Positions 9,001 to 18,052 are shown, counted from the first letter of the stretch. The stretch: 64,000 nt of DNA from Hymenobacter edaphi (GCF_003258365.1 NZ_QHKM01000002.1:640268-704267); one strand, 5' to 3'. A program made the numbers and translations. Notes: generated by a model from the sequence alone, not told the origin.

Positions 9001-9031
9001 AGCTCCCCAGTAGGAGTAACAGGTGTTTCAT
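6017..9031 (-). CDS. Hybrid two-component sensor/regulator (7TM-DISM, histidine kinase, receiver, AraC)
   Basis: 1004 residues from MKHLLLLLGSCWLLVVGAVA. Order of domains: signal peptide; periplasmic 7TMR-DISMED2-like sensor about 25-170; seven-helix 7TMR-DISM membrane region about 185-395; coiled coil about 395-470; dimerisation/phosphoacceptor domain with FFTNISHELRTPLTLI (His488); ATPase with N box YNLLGNALKFTPAGG and G boxes around 600-720; receiver about 750-865 with SDLMMPRMDG (Asp801) and TKPF; and a C-terminal AraC helix-turn-helix about 900-1000. All steps from signal to DNA binding are in one chain. The DISM sensor suggests a sugar-like or small periplasmic ligand. No transporter or sugar operon adjoins, so its targets are elsewhere. 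Confidence 0.93.
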   Translation of the reverse strand: MKHLLLLLGSCWLLVVGAVAAPGPVTVVRDTAAWNWLYENAQVLPAPASLTLAEVQSARWAEQFRPLPKADLPATAQDQWIRCAVQSGTNAGTRWLLLVSTDYLDGLEVYLQRPGGPARRHVLTSTAPYAQTHALQLRQFNLQLDLRPDEPLLVYARLPAQQRAHLAVVEQAHVLQTAREGDLTMGPYFGILLALLAYNLLLYFSVRDKSYLYYSLYVAAFAAAQLDMTGYWRQLWPSSLSGAGLDLRQNFILACTIFFGTLTARAFLETPRLLPRFDRLLRLTLLLAWLPVLSFLTPDSQAAAWWQAGTALWTSVVLLTAGTLALRAGYRPARYYMVGWTLLLVAVVNYYLSQVELIPHFGFWSTHGVHVASALEMILLSLGLADRINLAKKDRQLAQEAALRAAQAQQAAQRETLAAMQEKQVAQTRALEVSREKEELQQRSNQELAARAAELQQAYQELQASIRTSHQLQELDELKTKFFTNISHELRTPLTLIISPLEQLLSEARQRPQQAAPPEYALMLRNARRLLRLINQLLDIARLEAGQTRLAAAPDDLVRAVRTNVLSFESLAVGNEVELRFESPLEALEVYFDAEQLDKILYNLLGNALKFTPAGGQVVVSVERQAERAVLRVRDTGPGIPAEHLPLIFDRFHQVDDSRTRRHEGSGIGLALVKELVALHHGYIRVSSVPGQGTTFVVELPLGTAHLQPDELQTVADAVVAARPGAHLLPAELDRPPAAPAAADADADDARPLVLVVEDNPEMRAYIQSCLTAEFRVLTADDGEQGLEQAIATVPDLIVSDLMMPRMDGLELCRRLREDERTSHVPVILLTARAGDEARLTSFGLGADEYLTKPFRPEELRVRMHNLIRQRELLRQRFGRAVTLQPRDISITSADEVFLNRALGVVEERLADADFSVEQFADAMALSRVQLHRKLKALTDQSTSEFVRTVRLRRAAALLLAQAGNVAEIAEQVGFGNLSYFSKCFREQYRQTPSEFAANAVVEQ

Positions 9032-9123
9032 GCGGAACGGTGGTTGGTGAAAGAGCGCATTAGGAAGATACAACACATTGCCCATATAGAGCCCAAAACG
9101 GGGAAACCCGTTGGCCACGGCCC

Positions 9124-9157
9124 AAAAAAAGCCCCGGCCGTTTCCGGTCGGGGCTTG
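9124..9157 (-). terminator. Intrinsic terminator of the rimP-nusA-infB operon
   Basis: A hairpin with arms GCCCCGGCCG and CGGTCGGGGC (one G-U) and a tetraloop, followed on the minus strand by a run of seven T, lies about 25 bases after the infB stop codon. Confidence 0.85.
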
Positions 9158-9179
9158 TTTCGTGCTGCGCAGCCTGGGC

Positions 9180-12100
9180 TTACAGCGTCCGTTTTACTTC
9201 CTTCTCGTCGAAGCCCTCGATGATGTCGCCTTCGCGCAGATCATCAAAGCCTTTCAGCGAGATACCGCATTCGTAGCCTTGGCGTACTTCCGAGACGTCG
9301 TCCTTGAAGCGTTTCAGGGCCAGGATGTTGCCGGTGTGCTGCACGATACCGTCGCGCACCAGACGCACCTTGGTGTTGCGGGTGATGGTGCCGTCCGTCA
9401 CCATACAGCCGGCAATGGTGCCGACTTTGGTGATGTTGAACACCTGGCGTACCTCGATGGTAGCCACCGTAACTTCCTGCACCGTCGGGGCGAGCATGCC
9501 TTCCATGGCGTCCTTCACCTCGTTGATGGCGTTGTAGATGATCGAGTAAAGGCGGATGTCAATCTGCTCCTGCTCGGCCAGCTTCCGCGCGCTGAGCGAC
9601 GGACGCACCTGGAAGCCAATGATGATGGCGTCGGAGGCCGAAGCCAGCAGCACGTCCGATTCGGAAATGGCGCCCACCCCTTTGGAAAGGATGTTCACGG
9701 CCACTTCGCCGGTCGAGAGCTTGAGCAGCGAGTCCGACAGGGCTTCCACCGAGCCGTCCACGTCGCCTTTCACGATGATGTTCAGTTCTTTGAACGAACC
9801 GATAGCCAGACGACGACCAATCTCGTCGAGCGTGATGTGCTTCTTGGTGCGCATCGACTGCTTGCGCTGCAGCTGCAGACGCTGGGTGGCAATTTCGCGG
9901 GCTTCGCGCTCCGTTTCCATAACCACGATTTTGTCGCCGGCCTGCGGGGCCCCCTGCAAACCGAGCAGCTGCACCGGGGTCGAGGGCCCGGCCGTCTTCA
10001 TCTTCTTGCCGCGGTGGTCCGTCATGGCCTTTACGCGGCCGTAGTGCGGACCGGCCAGCACAATGTCGCCGACTTCCAGCGTACCCGTCTGCACCAGGAT
10101 GGTCGTCACGTAGCCGCGGCCCTTGTCGAGCGAGGCTTCGATAACGGCACCCACGGCTTTGCGGTCGGGGTTGGCTTTCAGCTCCAGCAGTTCGGCTTCG
10201 AGGAGCACTTTTTCCAGCAGATCATCGATGCCGGCACCGGTTTTGGCCGATACTTCCTGCGACTGGTACTTACCGCCCCATTCTTCCACCAGGATGTTGA
10301 TAGCCGACAGTTCCTCGCGGACTTTGTCGGGGTTGGCACCCGGCTTATCGATTTTGTTGAGGGCAATAACAATCGGCACACCAGCAGCTTGCGCGTGGTT
10401 GATGGCTTCCTTGGTCTGCGGCATCACCGAGTCGTCGGCCGCCACCACGATGATGGCAATGTCGGTAATCTTGGCACCGCGGGCACGCATGGCGGTAAAC
10501 GCTTCGTGACCCGGGGTATCGAGGAAGGTGACTTTGCGGCCCGAAGCCGTTTTCACCTCGTAAGCCCCGATGTGCTGGGTGATACCGCCGGCTTCGCCCT
10601 TGGCTACCTGCGCGTTGCGGATGTAGTCCAGCAGCGAGGTCTTGCCGTGGTCGACGTGACCCATGATGGTCACAATCGGGGCGCGGTCCTGCAGGGCTTC
10701 CGGGTCATCTTCTTCCACCACGGCCACGTCCTGCTCGTCTTCTGCCGAGAGGAATTCCACGTCGTAGCCAAACTCGTCGGCAATGACGGTAATGGCTTCG
10801 GCGTCGAGGCGCTGGTTGATGGACACGAACATGCCCATGTTCAGGCAGACCTTGATAACCTCGTTCACCGACACGTTCATCAGCGAAGCCAAGTCGTTGG
10901 CCGAGATGAACTCGGTCAGCTTCAGGGTCTTCGAGGCCAGCTCGCTTTGCTGACGGGCCAGCTCGGTAGCCTCGGCAATACCAGCGCGCTTGTCGCGACG
11001 GTATTTGGCGCGGTTCTGCTGGTTGCCGCCGCGGCCGCCGCTCAGGCGGGCCAGCGTAGCCTTGATCTGGTCCTGGATCTGCTTATCGTTCTGCTCGGGC
11101 GAAGCGGGCTGACCGGTACCCTGGCCGGGACGCTGACCACCGCCGGGGCGGTTGCCACCGGGCCCACCGGGACGGTTGCCCTGACCGGGGCCGCCGGGAC
11201 GGTTGCCACCCGGACCACCGCCGGGGCGGTTGCCCATGTAGCCAGTTCCGGTAGGACGGTTGTCGGGTTGCCCCTGGCCTTGCCCACCACCTTGCTGGCC
11301 CTGACCGGGCACGGCAATGCGGGCGCGCTTTTTCTTGTCGCCAATGCCGGCCTTGCGTACGTCCGAAGACGCCACCGGGCGGGCACCGCGGCCACCGCCA
11401 CGACGCGAAGCATCCACCGGCAGCTCGATCTTGCCGAGTACCGTCAGACCCTTCAGCTGCTCGCCGCGGGCTACGATGGTGCCCTGGTCGCCTTCGCCAC
11501 CGGCAGCCGGGGCTTCCGGGGCCGCAGGAGCGGCCGGGGCAGCGGGCGTAGCGGGTGCCGTAGCTACCGGAGCAGCCGGCTTGGCTTCAGCCGCGGGGGC
11601 GGCCTGCGGCGCCGGGGTCGGCGCCGGAGCGGGGGCTGCGGGCGCCGCCGGACGAGCCTCGGCTACGGGAGCCGGAGTCGGGGCGGGAGCGTGGGCCGGG
11701 GTAGGCGCCGGAGCGGGCGCGGGTTGCGCGGGCTTTTCGGCTACCGGGGCCGGAGCAGCCACCGGAGCGGGAGCTGGCGTCGGTGCAGGCGCGGGGGCCG
11801 GGGCAGCGGGCTTGGCTTCCGCGACGGGAGCTGGCGCGGGAGCCGGAGTAGCCACCGGAGCCGGCGTCGGCGCGGGGGCCGGCTGGGCCGGGCGCGGCGG
11901 CACCGGACGCCCCTTGGCGTCCAGCTCGATCTTGCCTAATACTTTCAGGCCCGGTACCGGGCGGCCGTTGTCGGCCGGCGGGGTGGGGGCTTGGGGCGCG
12001 GCCGGCTGAGCCGGGGCCTGCGCTACGGGAGCCGGGGCCGGCTGCGGGGCAGCAGGCTTGGCGGGCTCCACGGGTTTGGGAGCGGGGGCCGGGGCGGCGG

Positions 12101-12365
12101 CTTTCGCCGCGGCTTCTTTGGCCTGAGCGGCTTGCTCTAGCTCGGTGTGGCGTAAGGTCTGGCCGCGCCGGGCGGCTTCGGCCTTGTCCTGGGCCGACGA
12201 AGCAAACTCCTTGTTCAGCAACGCAACCTGATCGGCCGAGAGCTTCGTGGTGGGTTTATTTTCAACAGAAATTCCCTTCGCCGCGAGAAAATCCACAATT
12301 GTGTGGGTCCCGACGTTCAGGTCCGTGGCCGCTTGTTTCAGTCGTTTGCTTGCTGCTTCCGCCAT
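9180..12365 (-). CDS. infB: Translation initiation factor IF-2
   Basis: 1061 residues, long for IF-2. The start [20 protein letters not shown] is the usual Bacteroidota N terminus (IF2-N domain, residues 1-60). Residues 80-400 are a very long Pro/Ala-rich stretch (runs of PAPAPTPAP), then a basic Gly-rich segment with repeated NRPGG units around 350-420. A second IF2-N-like domain leads into the GTPase: G1 GHVDHGKTS at about 569-577, then [12 protein letters not shown] and SAKTG, followed by the beta-barrel and C-terminal initiator-tRNA-binding domains. It places fMet-tRNA on the 30S subunit and joins the subunits. Last gene of the rimP-nusA-infB operon, 147 bases after nusA. Confidence 0.97.
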   Translation of the reverse strand: MAEAASKRLKQAATDLNVGTHTIVDFLAAKGISVENKPTTKLSADQVALLNKEFASSAQDKAEAARRGQTLRHTELEQAAQAKEAAAKAAAPAPAPKPVEPAKPAAPQPAPAPVAQAPAQPAAPQAPTPPADNGRPVPGLKVLGKIELDAKGRPVPPRPAQPAPAPTPAPVATPAPAPAPVAEAKPAAPAPAPAPTPAPAPVAAPAPVAEKPAQPAPAPAPTPAHAPAPTPAPVAEARPAAPAAPAPAPTPAPQAAPAAEAKPAAPVATAPATPAAPAAPAAPEAPAAGGEGDQGTIVARGEQLKGLTVLGKIELPVDASRRGGGRGARPVASSDVRKAGIGDKKKRARIAVPGQGQQGGGQGQGQPDNRPTGTGYMGNRPGGGPGGNRPGGPGQGNRPGGPGGNRPGGGQRPGQGTGQPASPEQNDKQIQDQIKATLARLSGGRGGNQQNRAKYRRDKRAGIAEATELARQQSELASKTLKLTEFISANDLASLMNVSVNEVIKVCLNMGMFVSINQRLDAEAITVIADEFGYDVEFLSAEDEQDVAVVEEDDPEALQDRAPIVTIMGHVDHGKTSLLDYIRNAQVAKGEAGGITQHIGAYEVKTASGRKVTFLDTPGHEAFTAMRARGAKITDIAIIVVAADDSVMPQTKEAINHAQAAGVPIVIALNKIDKPGANPDKVREELSAINILVEEWGGKYQSQEVSAKTGAGIDDLLEKVLLEAELLELKANPDRKAVGAVIEASLDKGRGYVTTILVQTGTLEVGDIVLAGPHYGRVKAMTDHRGKKMKTAGPSTPVQLLGLQGAPQAGDKIVVMETEREAREIATQRLQLQRKQSMRTKKHITLDEIGRRLAIGSFKELNIIVKGDVDGSVEALSDSLLKLSTGEVAVNILSKGVGAISESDVLLASASDAIIIGFQVRPSLSARKLAEQEQIDIRLYSIIYNAINEVKDAMEGMLAPTVQEVTVATIEVRQVFNITKVGTIAGCMVTDGTITRNTKVRLVRDGIVQHTGNILALKRFKDDVSEVRQGYECGISLKGFDDLREGDIIEGFDEKEVKRTL

Positions 12366-12398
12366 TCTTGGGTTGCGCTCGATACTCGTAGTTGGGTG

Positions 12399-12425
12399 CA
12401 AAAGTACGATTTAATTATTGCCAAA
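12399..12425 (-). promoter_or_regulatory. Possible internal promoter for infB
   Basis: On the minus strand TACTTTTG (12406 to 12399) is an exact -7 element, with TTTG at 12425-12422 but only 15 bases between them, shorter than usual. It would start infB transcripts about 30 bases before the ATG. Confidence 0.38.
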
Positions 12426-12512
12426 CGGCGGAAAACCCACCTATTCAGGCAGGTCTTCCGCCGGACTGTGCCCGAGCGGCTCCGGCCCTTACGTACAGGG
12501 CCGGGCCGCGGG

Positions 12513-13817
12513 TTACTCTTTCTCCTCGGTCGATTCGTCCGTTGCGGGCTCTGCAGCGGGCGTTTCGGCCTCGTCTTCGCCGTCGAATTCGGCCTGGATG
12601 ACGCGGAAAACTTCCTCCACGTTTTCTTCTTCCAGCTCGGTGCGGCGCACGATGTCGGCTTTATTGACAGCCAAAACCGCACGGCCCGTATCGAGGCCGA
12701 TTTTCTTCAGCTCGTCGATGATCCACTGCTCGATTTCGTCGCTGAATTCTTCCAGCGTGATATCCTCTTCGTAGGAATCGGCTTCGCGGAAGACGTCGAT
12801 TTCCATGCCTACGAGGCGGGAGGCCAGTTTGATGTTGGCGCCGCCCCGGCCGATGGCCAGTGAAACCTGGTCCGGCTTTAAGAACACCGAAACCCGCCCG
12901 GTTTGTTCATTTATTTTCATCGTGCTGATGCGGGCCGGCGACAACGCACGCTGAATGTACAGCTCCAGGTTGTCGGTGTAGTTGATGATATCGATGTTCT
13001 CGTTCTCCAACTCGCGCACGACGGCGTGGATGCGGCTGCCCTTCATGCCCACGCAGGCACCCACCGGGTCGATACGGTCGTCGTAGCTTTCCACGGCCAC
13101 TTTGGCCCGCTCGCCCGGCTCGCGCACGATGTTTTTGATGGTGATAAGGCCGTCGGCAATTTCCGGGACTTCCTGCTCCATCAGGCGCTCCAGGAAAGCC
13201 GGGGCGGCGCGGGACAGGATGATCTTGGGGGCACCGTTCAGCACGTCGACGCGGTGCACGACGGCGCGGATGGTGTCGCCCTTGCGGTAACGGTCTTTGG
13301 GAATCTGCTCGGGCTTGGGCAGGCTCAGCTCGTTTTCTTCCTGGTCGAGCACGAGGGTTTCGCGGCCCCACACCTGGTAGACTTCGCCGGCAATAATTTC
13401 GCCGACCATGTCTTTGTATTTCTGGTACAGGTTGTCGCGCTCCAGGTCCTTCACGCGCTGAATCAGCGTCTGGCGGGCCATGAGCACGGCGCGGCGGCCG
13501 AAATCCTCCAGCTTCACCTGCTCCGATACTTCCTCGCCCACCTCGAAGTCCGGCTCGATCTTCTGGGCGTCGGACAGCGGAATTTTGTCGTGGTCCCAGA
13601 TATCCTCTGACTCGTCGTCCACGATTTCGCGGTTGCGCCAGATTTCCAGGTCACCGTTATCGGGGTTGATGATGACGTCGAAGTTGGAGTCGTCGTCGAA
13701 CTTCTTCCGGATCATGGTGCGGAACACCTCCTCCAGGATGCTCATCATCGTGGGGCGGTCGATGTTCTTGAACTTGGCAAACTCCGAGAATGACTCGATG
13801 AGGTTGAGGGTGTTCAT
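12513..13817 (-). CDS. nusA: Transcription termination/antitermination factor NusA
   Basis: 434 residues. An N-terminal RNA-polymerase-binding domain (MNTLNLIESFSEFAKFKNID..., 1-125) is followed by an S1 domain (about 130-200, GEIIAGEVYQVWGRETLV), the KH1 domain with RIDPVGACVGMKGSRIHAVV (about 255-275) and the KH2 domain with DQVSLAIGRGGANIKLASRL (about 320-340). A short acidic tail (EEDEAETPAAEP-like) replaces the long acidic repeats of enterobacterial NusA. It modulates pausing, termination and rRNA antitermination, and an rRNA operon lies in the same window. Second gene of the rimP-nusA-infB operon; the 113-base gap to rimP holds an AT-rich inverted repeat. Confidence 0.96.
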   Translation of the reverse strand: MNTLNLIESFSEFAKFKNIDRPTMMSILEEVFRTMIRKKFDDDSNFDVIINPDNGDLEIWRNREIVDDESEDIWDHDKIPLSDAQKIEPDFEVGEEVSEQVKLEDFGRRAVLMARQTLIQRVKDLERDNLYQKYKDMVGEIIAGEVYQVWGRETLVLDQEENELSLPKPEQIPKDRYRKGDTIRAVVHRVDVLNGAPKIILSRAAPAFLERLMEQEVPEIADGLITIKNIVREPGERAKVAVESYDDRIDPVGACVGMKGSRIHAVVRELENENIDIINYTDNLELYIQRALSPARISTMKINEQTGRVSVFLKPDQVSLAIGRGGANIKLASRLVGMEIDVFREADSYEEDITLEEFSDEIEQWIIDELKKIGLDTGRAVLAVNKADIVRRTELEEENVEEVFRVIQAEFDGEDEAETPAAEPATDESTEEKE

Positions 13818-13826
13818 TGAATGAGA

Positions 13827-13930
13827 TGGTTAAATTGCTAAACTGTTAAATTGTTGATTGTTAAATGGTTGTTCTGTGTTTTCTGGGCGAAAAGCCAGCC
13901 ATTTAGCAATTTGACAATTCAACAATCACC
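13827..13930. repeat. AT-rich imperfect inverted repeat in the rimP-nusA gap
   Basis: The left part (13827-13870) is built of iterated TTAAATTG-like units, and the right part (13899-13930) is a partial inverted copy; both end in TAAATGG/CCATTTA. It fills the gap between rimP and nusA and is much more AT-rich than the surroundings. It would fold in the operon mRNA. Confidence 0.6.
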
Positions 13931-14404
13931 TTATTTAAACGAAATGACCACGCGGGCTTCGCTGATGTCGGCGAAGGGGAACAGGGCGGTGGGCAAGGTT
14001 TTCTTCTTGTTTTTCTCTTTCACCACTTCCGTGAGCATAAGGCCCTCGGGCGTGGTTTCTTCCAGCGTGCCTTCCAGTTCGCGGCCGTCGGCCAGCTTCA
14101 GGGCTAGGGTGCGGCCGGCGTGGCGGGCATATTGGCGCGGGTCGGTCAGGGGCTGGTCGGCACCGGGAGTGGTGACTTCCAGGTTGTAGGCCGCTTCTTC
14201 GCCGTAAGCTTCGTCGATCTGCCGGATCAGGCGGCGGGTGGTGCTGCTCAGCTCGTCGATACCGATGCCGTCTTCGCCATCGATGGTGGCGGTGATTTTG
14301 GGCCGGGCGGCGGTGTTGCTCACCGTCAGGCTCACCACGAAGTACTCGGGGCCCGGCAGGCTGGCGTCCAGCATCTGCTGAATGCGGTTGCGGTCGAAAC
14401 TCAT
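13931..14404 (-). CDS. rimP: Ribosome maturation factor RimP
   Basis: 157 residues from MSFDRNRIQQMLDASL. An N-terminal alpha/beta domain contains ITATIDGEDGIGIDELSSTT (about 36-55) and YNLEVTTPGADQPLTDPRQY (about 73-92), both RimP hallmarks. The C-terminal Sm-like barrel (LKLADGRELEGTLEETTPEG) binds the 30S precursor. It helps assemble the 30S subunit before translation. First gene of the rimP-nusA-infB operon, the conserved order. A promoter and a leader hairpin lie just upstream. Confidence 0.94.
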   Translation of the reverse strand: MSFDRNRIQQMLDASLPGPEYFVVSLTVSNTAARPKITATIDGEDGIGIDELSSTTRRLIRQIDEAYGEEAAYNLEVTTPGADQPLTDPRQYARHAGRTLALKLADGRELEGTLEETTPEGLMLTEVVKEKNKKKTLPTALFPFADISEARVVISFK

Positions 14405-14431
14405 GGGCAAGGCAGGTGGGTGGGAAAAGAA

Positions 14432-14453
14432 AGAGGGGACTGACGTCCCCTCT
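14432..14453 (-). terminator. Hairpin with T-rich tail in the rimP leader
   Basis: AGAGGGGAC and GTCCCCTCT form a perfect 9-bp stem with a four-base loop, followed on the minus strand by TTCTTTTCCC. It lies 65 bases past the stop of the upstream secreted-protein gene, so it may be that gene's terminator. It is also downstream of the rimP promoter and 28 bases before the rimP ATG, so it could act as a leader attenuator. Confidence 0.65.
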
Positions 14454-14475
14454 CGTGATACTGAAGTAAGTGCGG

Positions 14476-14507
14476 CAAAGATACAACATTGCCCGGCCCA
14501 GTGCAAG
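14476..14507 (-). promoter_or_regulatory. Promoter of rimP-nusA-infB
   Basis: On the minus strand CTTG (14507-14504) and TATCTTTG (14483-14476) are separated by 20 bases, a good match to the Bacteroidota housekeeping promoter. The predicted transcript has a leader of about 65 bases containing the hairpin at 14432-14453. Confidence 0.7.
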
Positions 14508-14516
14508 CCCCGACCT

Positions 14517-17500
14517 TTAGCGCACGATTTCCAGCCAGCCCTTCGCGGTGCGGCCATCGGCAAACTGCAGCCGGTAGTAGTAGACGCCGGCAGGCAGGGT
14601 GCCGCCGCCCCAGTCGTTGGCGTAGGCGGCCGATTCGTACACCGAGTTGCCCCAGCGCGAGAAGACCTGCAGGCGCGGCGGGCACCCGCGCGTGACGTCA
14701 AACACGTCGTTGAGCTGGTCGTTGTTGGGCGTGATGATGTTGGGCACGGGCCGGGGCGCCAGCACCTCTACGGACGGCACCGACTGCATGACGGCGCAGC
14801 GCCCGCCGTTGTAGCGCACCGTGACGGTGGGCTGAAACTGCCGGGCGTGGTGGTACACGTGCTCCGGCGCGAGGCCGGTGGCGGAGGTACTGTCGCCGAA
14901 GTCCCAACGAACGTCGGCGGCGGCCAGCGCGGGGCTGCTGCTCAGGCTGAAGCGTACGCGCAGCGGGGCTTCGCGGTCCTGGGGGCACTGCACGCGCGCC
15001 CAGGCAGCAGTGACGACGGGTGCCGCCGCCGGGCTCACGCGCCGCGTGGCCGAGGCGGTGCAGGCGCCCACCGTAACCGTGTAGGTCAGGGTGACGGCGG
15101 CACTGAAGCCCGGCGGGGGCGTAAACAGCCCGCCGGACGTGATGCCAGGGCCGCTCCAGGTGCCGCCGGCCGGGGTGCCCCGCAGCTGCACGGCCTGAGT
15201 GCTGCCCGCGCAGAGCAGCGTATCGGGGTCGGGGCGCACGTTGGGGGGCGTCGAGATGCTGACCTGCCGGGTGGCCAGCACGGTGCAGCCGTGCTGGCTG
15301 TAGCTGTAGGTGAGCGTGTGCGTGCCCACGCCGGCCAGGCCCACCGAAAACGTGGAATCCCGTACGCCGGGGCCGCTGAACACGCCACCCGCCGGGGTGC
15401 CGTGCAGCGCGAAAACCGGCGGGGGCGTGGCATTCAGGCAAAACGCGCTCTGGGGCAGCGCCGCCAACGTGACCGTGGGCGGGGGCGTGACGGTCATCAG
15501 CAAGTCGTCCTGGCTGGAGCACTGGCTCTGGCCGGGGGCGAGGTAGGCGTAGGTGAGCCGCTGCGCCCCCAGCAGCGCCAGGCTGGGCGTGAAGAAAAAG
15601 CCCGTGGCCACCGAGCCGCTGACGCCCGGCCCCGACCACACCCCGCCGAAGGGCGTGCCGCCGAGGCGCAGCGGCGCGGCCGTGGCGCAGAGGGTCTGGT
15701 CGAGGCCGGCCGCGGCGGTGCTGATTTCAAAGCTGAACTTCAGCGCCGCGTTGTTGCAATAGGTATTGGCTCCCAGGGTGGGGCTGTAGCTGCCCGCGCC
15801 CGGCGGGACCGGCCAGCGCCCGTTGCCGCAGGAGCACACGGCCTGGTAAATCACGCCGCGCGGGTCGAAGCGCGAGGTGCCGCCGTCGACGTGGTCACCC
15901 ACGAACGGGTCGTAGGAGCCGTAGTAAGTGGCGTATTCGAGGACCTGCGCGAGGGGTGAGAGGGCCAGCAGGTAAAAGTCGCCGCCGTCGGTGGTGCGCT
16001 GCGCGGCATTGGCCGATACGGGCAGGCCGAAGGTGGTGCCGTTGGTGCCGAGCGGCGGGAAATGGTTGTTCAGCTCGCCGCCCCAGCCGCTGACGTAAAT
16101 CCGGTCGCACTGGTCCACCAGAAAGGCGGTGGGCGAAATGTCGATGGTGCTGCGGCCCGAGCCGAACACGGTGGAGAAGCCGGTGGTCTGCAGGTTGGCG
16201 TCGAGCTGGTGGATGAACTGGTGGCTGCCGGGGTTGACGTAGCGGCCCGCCGTGACGGGGTAGCTGCCCAGGCTCTGGCCCAGCAGGTACACGTCGCCGT
16301 CGGTGTCGAGCTGCACGAAGTAGGCCTGGTCGTAGCTGTTGGTGCCCACGTAGCTGCCGCGCTCCAGGGCGCCGCCCGCCCCGATGCGCACCACGAAGCC
16401 ATCGGCCGAGCCGCCGCGGGCGGTGGCGTGCAGGGGCGTGCCGGGCGTGGGAAAATCGAGGCTGGTGGTGCCGCCGCACACAAACAAGGCGCCGGTGGGC
16501 CCGAGCTGCAGCGAATACGCCGCATCGGCGCCCGCGCCGCCCAGAAAGCTGCTCCAGAGCAGGCTGGTCAGGCCGGGGTTGAGTTTGCACACCACCGCGT
16601 CAGAGTTGTTGCGGTAGGTGGTCTGGAAGCCGCCCGGCACCGGAAAGTTGCCCGAGGAGGTGTTGGAAGCCAGATACACGTTGTCGGCCGCGTCCACGAT
16701 GATGTCGCCGCGAAACGGGTCGCCGTAGTTGTGCACCAGCGGGCTGGCCGTGCTCTGCGGGTCCAGAATGCCGTCGTTGCCGCTGCCGCCGAGGTAAGTC
16801 GAGCCCAGCAGGGCCGAGCCGCTGGCGTTGAAGCGCGTCACCACGATATCAGTGCCCGCCGGAATCAGGTAGCCCTGGCCGTAGGAATACGGGTCGACGG
16901 CGGTGCCGAGGTTGAAGCTGCGGTCGTAGGCACCCGCGGTGGTGGGGTAGTCCAGCGACGACGAGGTGCCGAGCACCAGCAGCTCGCCCTGGTTGTTGAC
17001 CACCATGCTCTCGGGGTAATCGGCCCGGGAGCCGCCGAGGTAAGTGGCCCATACGCGGGCGGCCGGGCCGGTGGCGGCGGTGTTGTACTTGATGATGGCA
17101 ATATCGAGTGAGTCGGCGGGGCGCACGCGGAAGGCGCCGGGCGAAGCCGGGTAGCCCACCCCGAAAATGATGCCGCCGGAGTACAGGTTGCCCTGCTGGT
17201 CGTAGGTGGCCGTGAAGCCCCAGTTGTCCTTGCGCGAGCCGGTGTAGGTGGAAAACACCACGGTCGGGTCGATGGTTAGCGGGCGCCGCTGGTCGTAGCG
17301 GCCGAGGCGGAAATGGACGTCCCGGCCCTGCAGCACGTAGCGGCAGGCCACGGCTTGGCGCTGGCCGCGGGCGTCGAGCTGCCAGGCCTGCGGAGCCAGC
17401 TCGGTGATGGTGCCCACGCCGGTCTGAATCAGCAGGGAGCCATCGGGGCGCAGGTGCAGCTGGTCGGCCCCGGCGTAGTGCAGGCCGATCAGGGCGGCGT

Positions 17501-18002
17501 CGGCCCCGGCGGCCAGCTCGAAGTCGTATTCCAGCTGCTCCTGGGCGTTTTCGTAAAGGCGCGCGTCGATGCCGGGCCAGAGCCGGCGGTAGCGCAGCTG
17601 GCGGTAGCCGGGTACCTGGCTGGCCCAGCGGCGCGGGTTGTTGCCGCGGAAGTAGTTGCGCACCTCGCCGGTGGGCGCGGCGGGCTCCAGTGCCGCCGGG
17701 GCCGCCCCGATAAACTGCAGCTGTACGGCGTGCCCGCGCAGCTGGGCGGGCAGCGGCGGCCGCTCGGTGGCGCCGCCAGCCGGGTGCCGGTGCGGCTCCA
17801 GGGGCTCGGTCAGCACGTACGTCAGGCCCCGGGCTTCGGCGTAGAGCTGCCCGCCGGGCACGGCGGCCGAGTAGCGCACCGCCGCGGCCCACTGCCCGCG
17901 GTTTTCGATGAATTCCAGGTGGGTGGGCGGCCCTTCGACGGCGCGCGCCGGGGCGTGAAAGACCGATAAGCCAAGCAGCAGGAGCAGTAACCGACGCAAC
18001 AC
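14517..18002 (-). CDS. Giant secreted protein with gliding-motility (CHU_C, T9SS type B) C-terminal domain, copy 1
   Basis: About 1161 residues if translation starts at the GTG at 18002 (VLRRLLLLLLGLSVFHAPAR, a signal peptide); no in-frame ATG exists near the N terminus. A GTG at 18038 would also be in frame but lies inside a terminator hairpin. After the N-terminal FIENRGQWAAAVRY domain comes an SBBP-like beta-propeller (ATYDQQGNLYSGG, TYLGGSRADYP-type repeats, about 270-690), then three Ig-like repeats of the form GGTWSGPG, a PKD-like segment (VRWDFGDSTSATGLAPEHVY), and the C-terminal VFSRWGNSVYES...GWLEIVR domain that directs type IX secretion. A cell-surface or adhesive role is likely. 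It is a tandem paralogue of the next gene. Confidence 0.85.
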   Translation of the reverse strand: MLRRLLLLLLGLSVFHAPARAVEGPPTHLEFIENRGQWAAAVRYSAAVPGGQLYAEARGLTYVLTEPLEPHRHPAGGATERPPLPAQLRGHAVQLQFIGAAPAALEPAAPTGEVRNYFRGNNPRRWASQVPGYRQLRYRRLWPGIDARLYENAQEQLEYDFELAAGADAALIGLHYAGADQLHLRPDGSLLIQTGVGTITELAPQAWQLDARGQRQAVACRYVLQGRDVHFRLGRYDQRRPLTIDPTVVFSTYTGSRKDNWGFTATYDQQGNLYSGGIIFGVGYPASPGAFRVRPADSLDIAIIKYNTAATGPAARVWATYLGGSRADYPESMVVNNQGELLVLGTSSSLDYPTTAGAYDRSFNLGTAVDPYSYGQGYLIPAGTDIVVTRFNASGSALLGSTYLGGSGNDGILDPQSTASPLVHNYGDPFRGDIIVDAADNVYLASNTSSGNFPVPGGFQTTYRNNSDAVVCKLNPGLTSLLWSSFLGGAGADAAYSLQLGPTGALFVCGGTTSLDFPTPGTPLHATARGGSADGFVVRIGAGGALERGSYVGTNSYDQAYFVQLDTDGDVYLLGQSLGSYPVTAGRYVNPGSHQFIHQLDANLQTTGFSTVFGSGRSTIDISPTAFLVDQCDRIYVSGWGGELNNHFPPLGTNGTTFGLPVSANAAQRTTDGGDFYLLALSPLAQVLEYATYYGSYDPFVGDHVDGGTSRFDPRGVIYQAVCSCGNGRWPVPPGAGSYSPTLGANTYCNNAALKFSFEISTAAAGLDQTLCATAAPLRLGGTPFGGVWSGPGVSGSVATGFFFTPSLALLGAQRLTYAYLAPGQSQCSSQDDLLMTVTPPPTVTLAALPQSAFCLNATPPPVFALHGTPAGGVFSGPGVRDSTFSVGLAGVGTHTLTYSYSQHGCTVLATRQVSISTPPNVRPDPDTLLCAGSTQAVQLRGTPAGGTWSGPGITSGGLFTPPPGFSAAVTLTYTVTVGACTASATRRVSPAAAPVVTAAWARVQCPQDREAPLRVRFSLSSSPALAAADVRWDFGDSTSATGLAPEHVYHHARQFQPTVTVRYNGGRCAVMQSVPSVEVLAPRPVPNIITPNNDQLNDVFDVTRGCPPRLQVFSRWGNSVYESAAYANDWGGGTLPAGVYYYRLQFADGRTAKGWLEIVR

Positions 18003-18015
18003 AAACGGTAGAAAA

Positions 18016-18052
18016 TGACAGACCACCGAATGTAGCACATTCGGTGGTCTGT
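18016..18052 (-). terminator. Intrinsic terminator between the two giant paralogues
   Basis: A 17-bp perfect stem (GACAGACCACCGAATGT and complement) around a 3-base loop, followed on the minus strand by ATTTTCTA. It lies 20 bases past the stop of copy 2 and just before the start of copy 1, so the two paralogues are probably not fully co-transcribed. Confidence 0.8.

Noticed and set aside
9111..11939. Very long plus-strand open frame opposite infB
   Set aside because: It is antisense to the unmistakable IF-2 gene, is rich in His/Gly/Arg from complementing Pro/Ala codons, and has no family identity.
18003..18038. GTG at 18038 as the start of the copy 1 giant protein
   Set aside because: It lies inside the terminator hairpin of the upstream gene and adds residues before a complete signal peptide; the GTG at 18002 opens the signal peptide directly.
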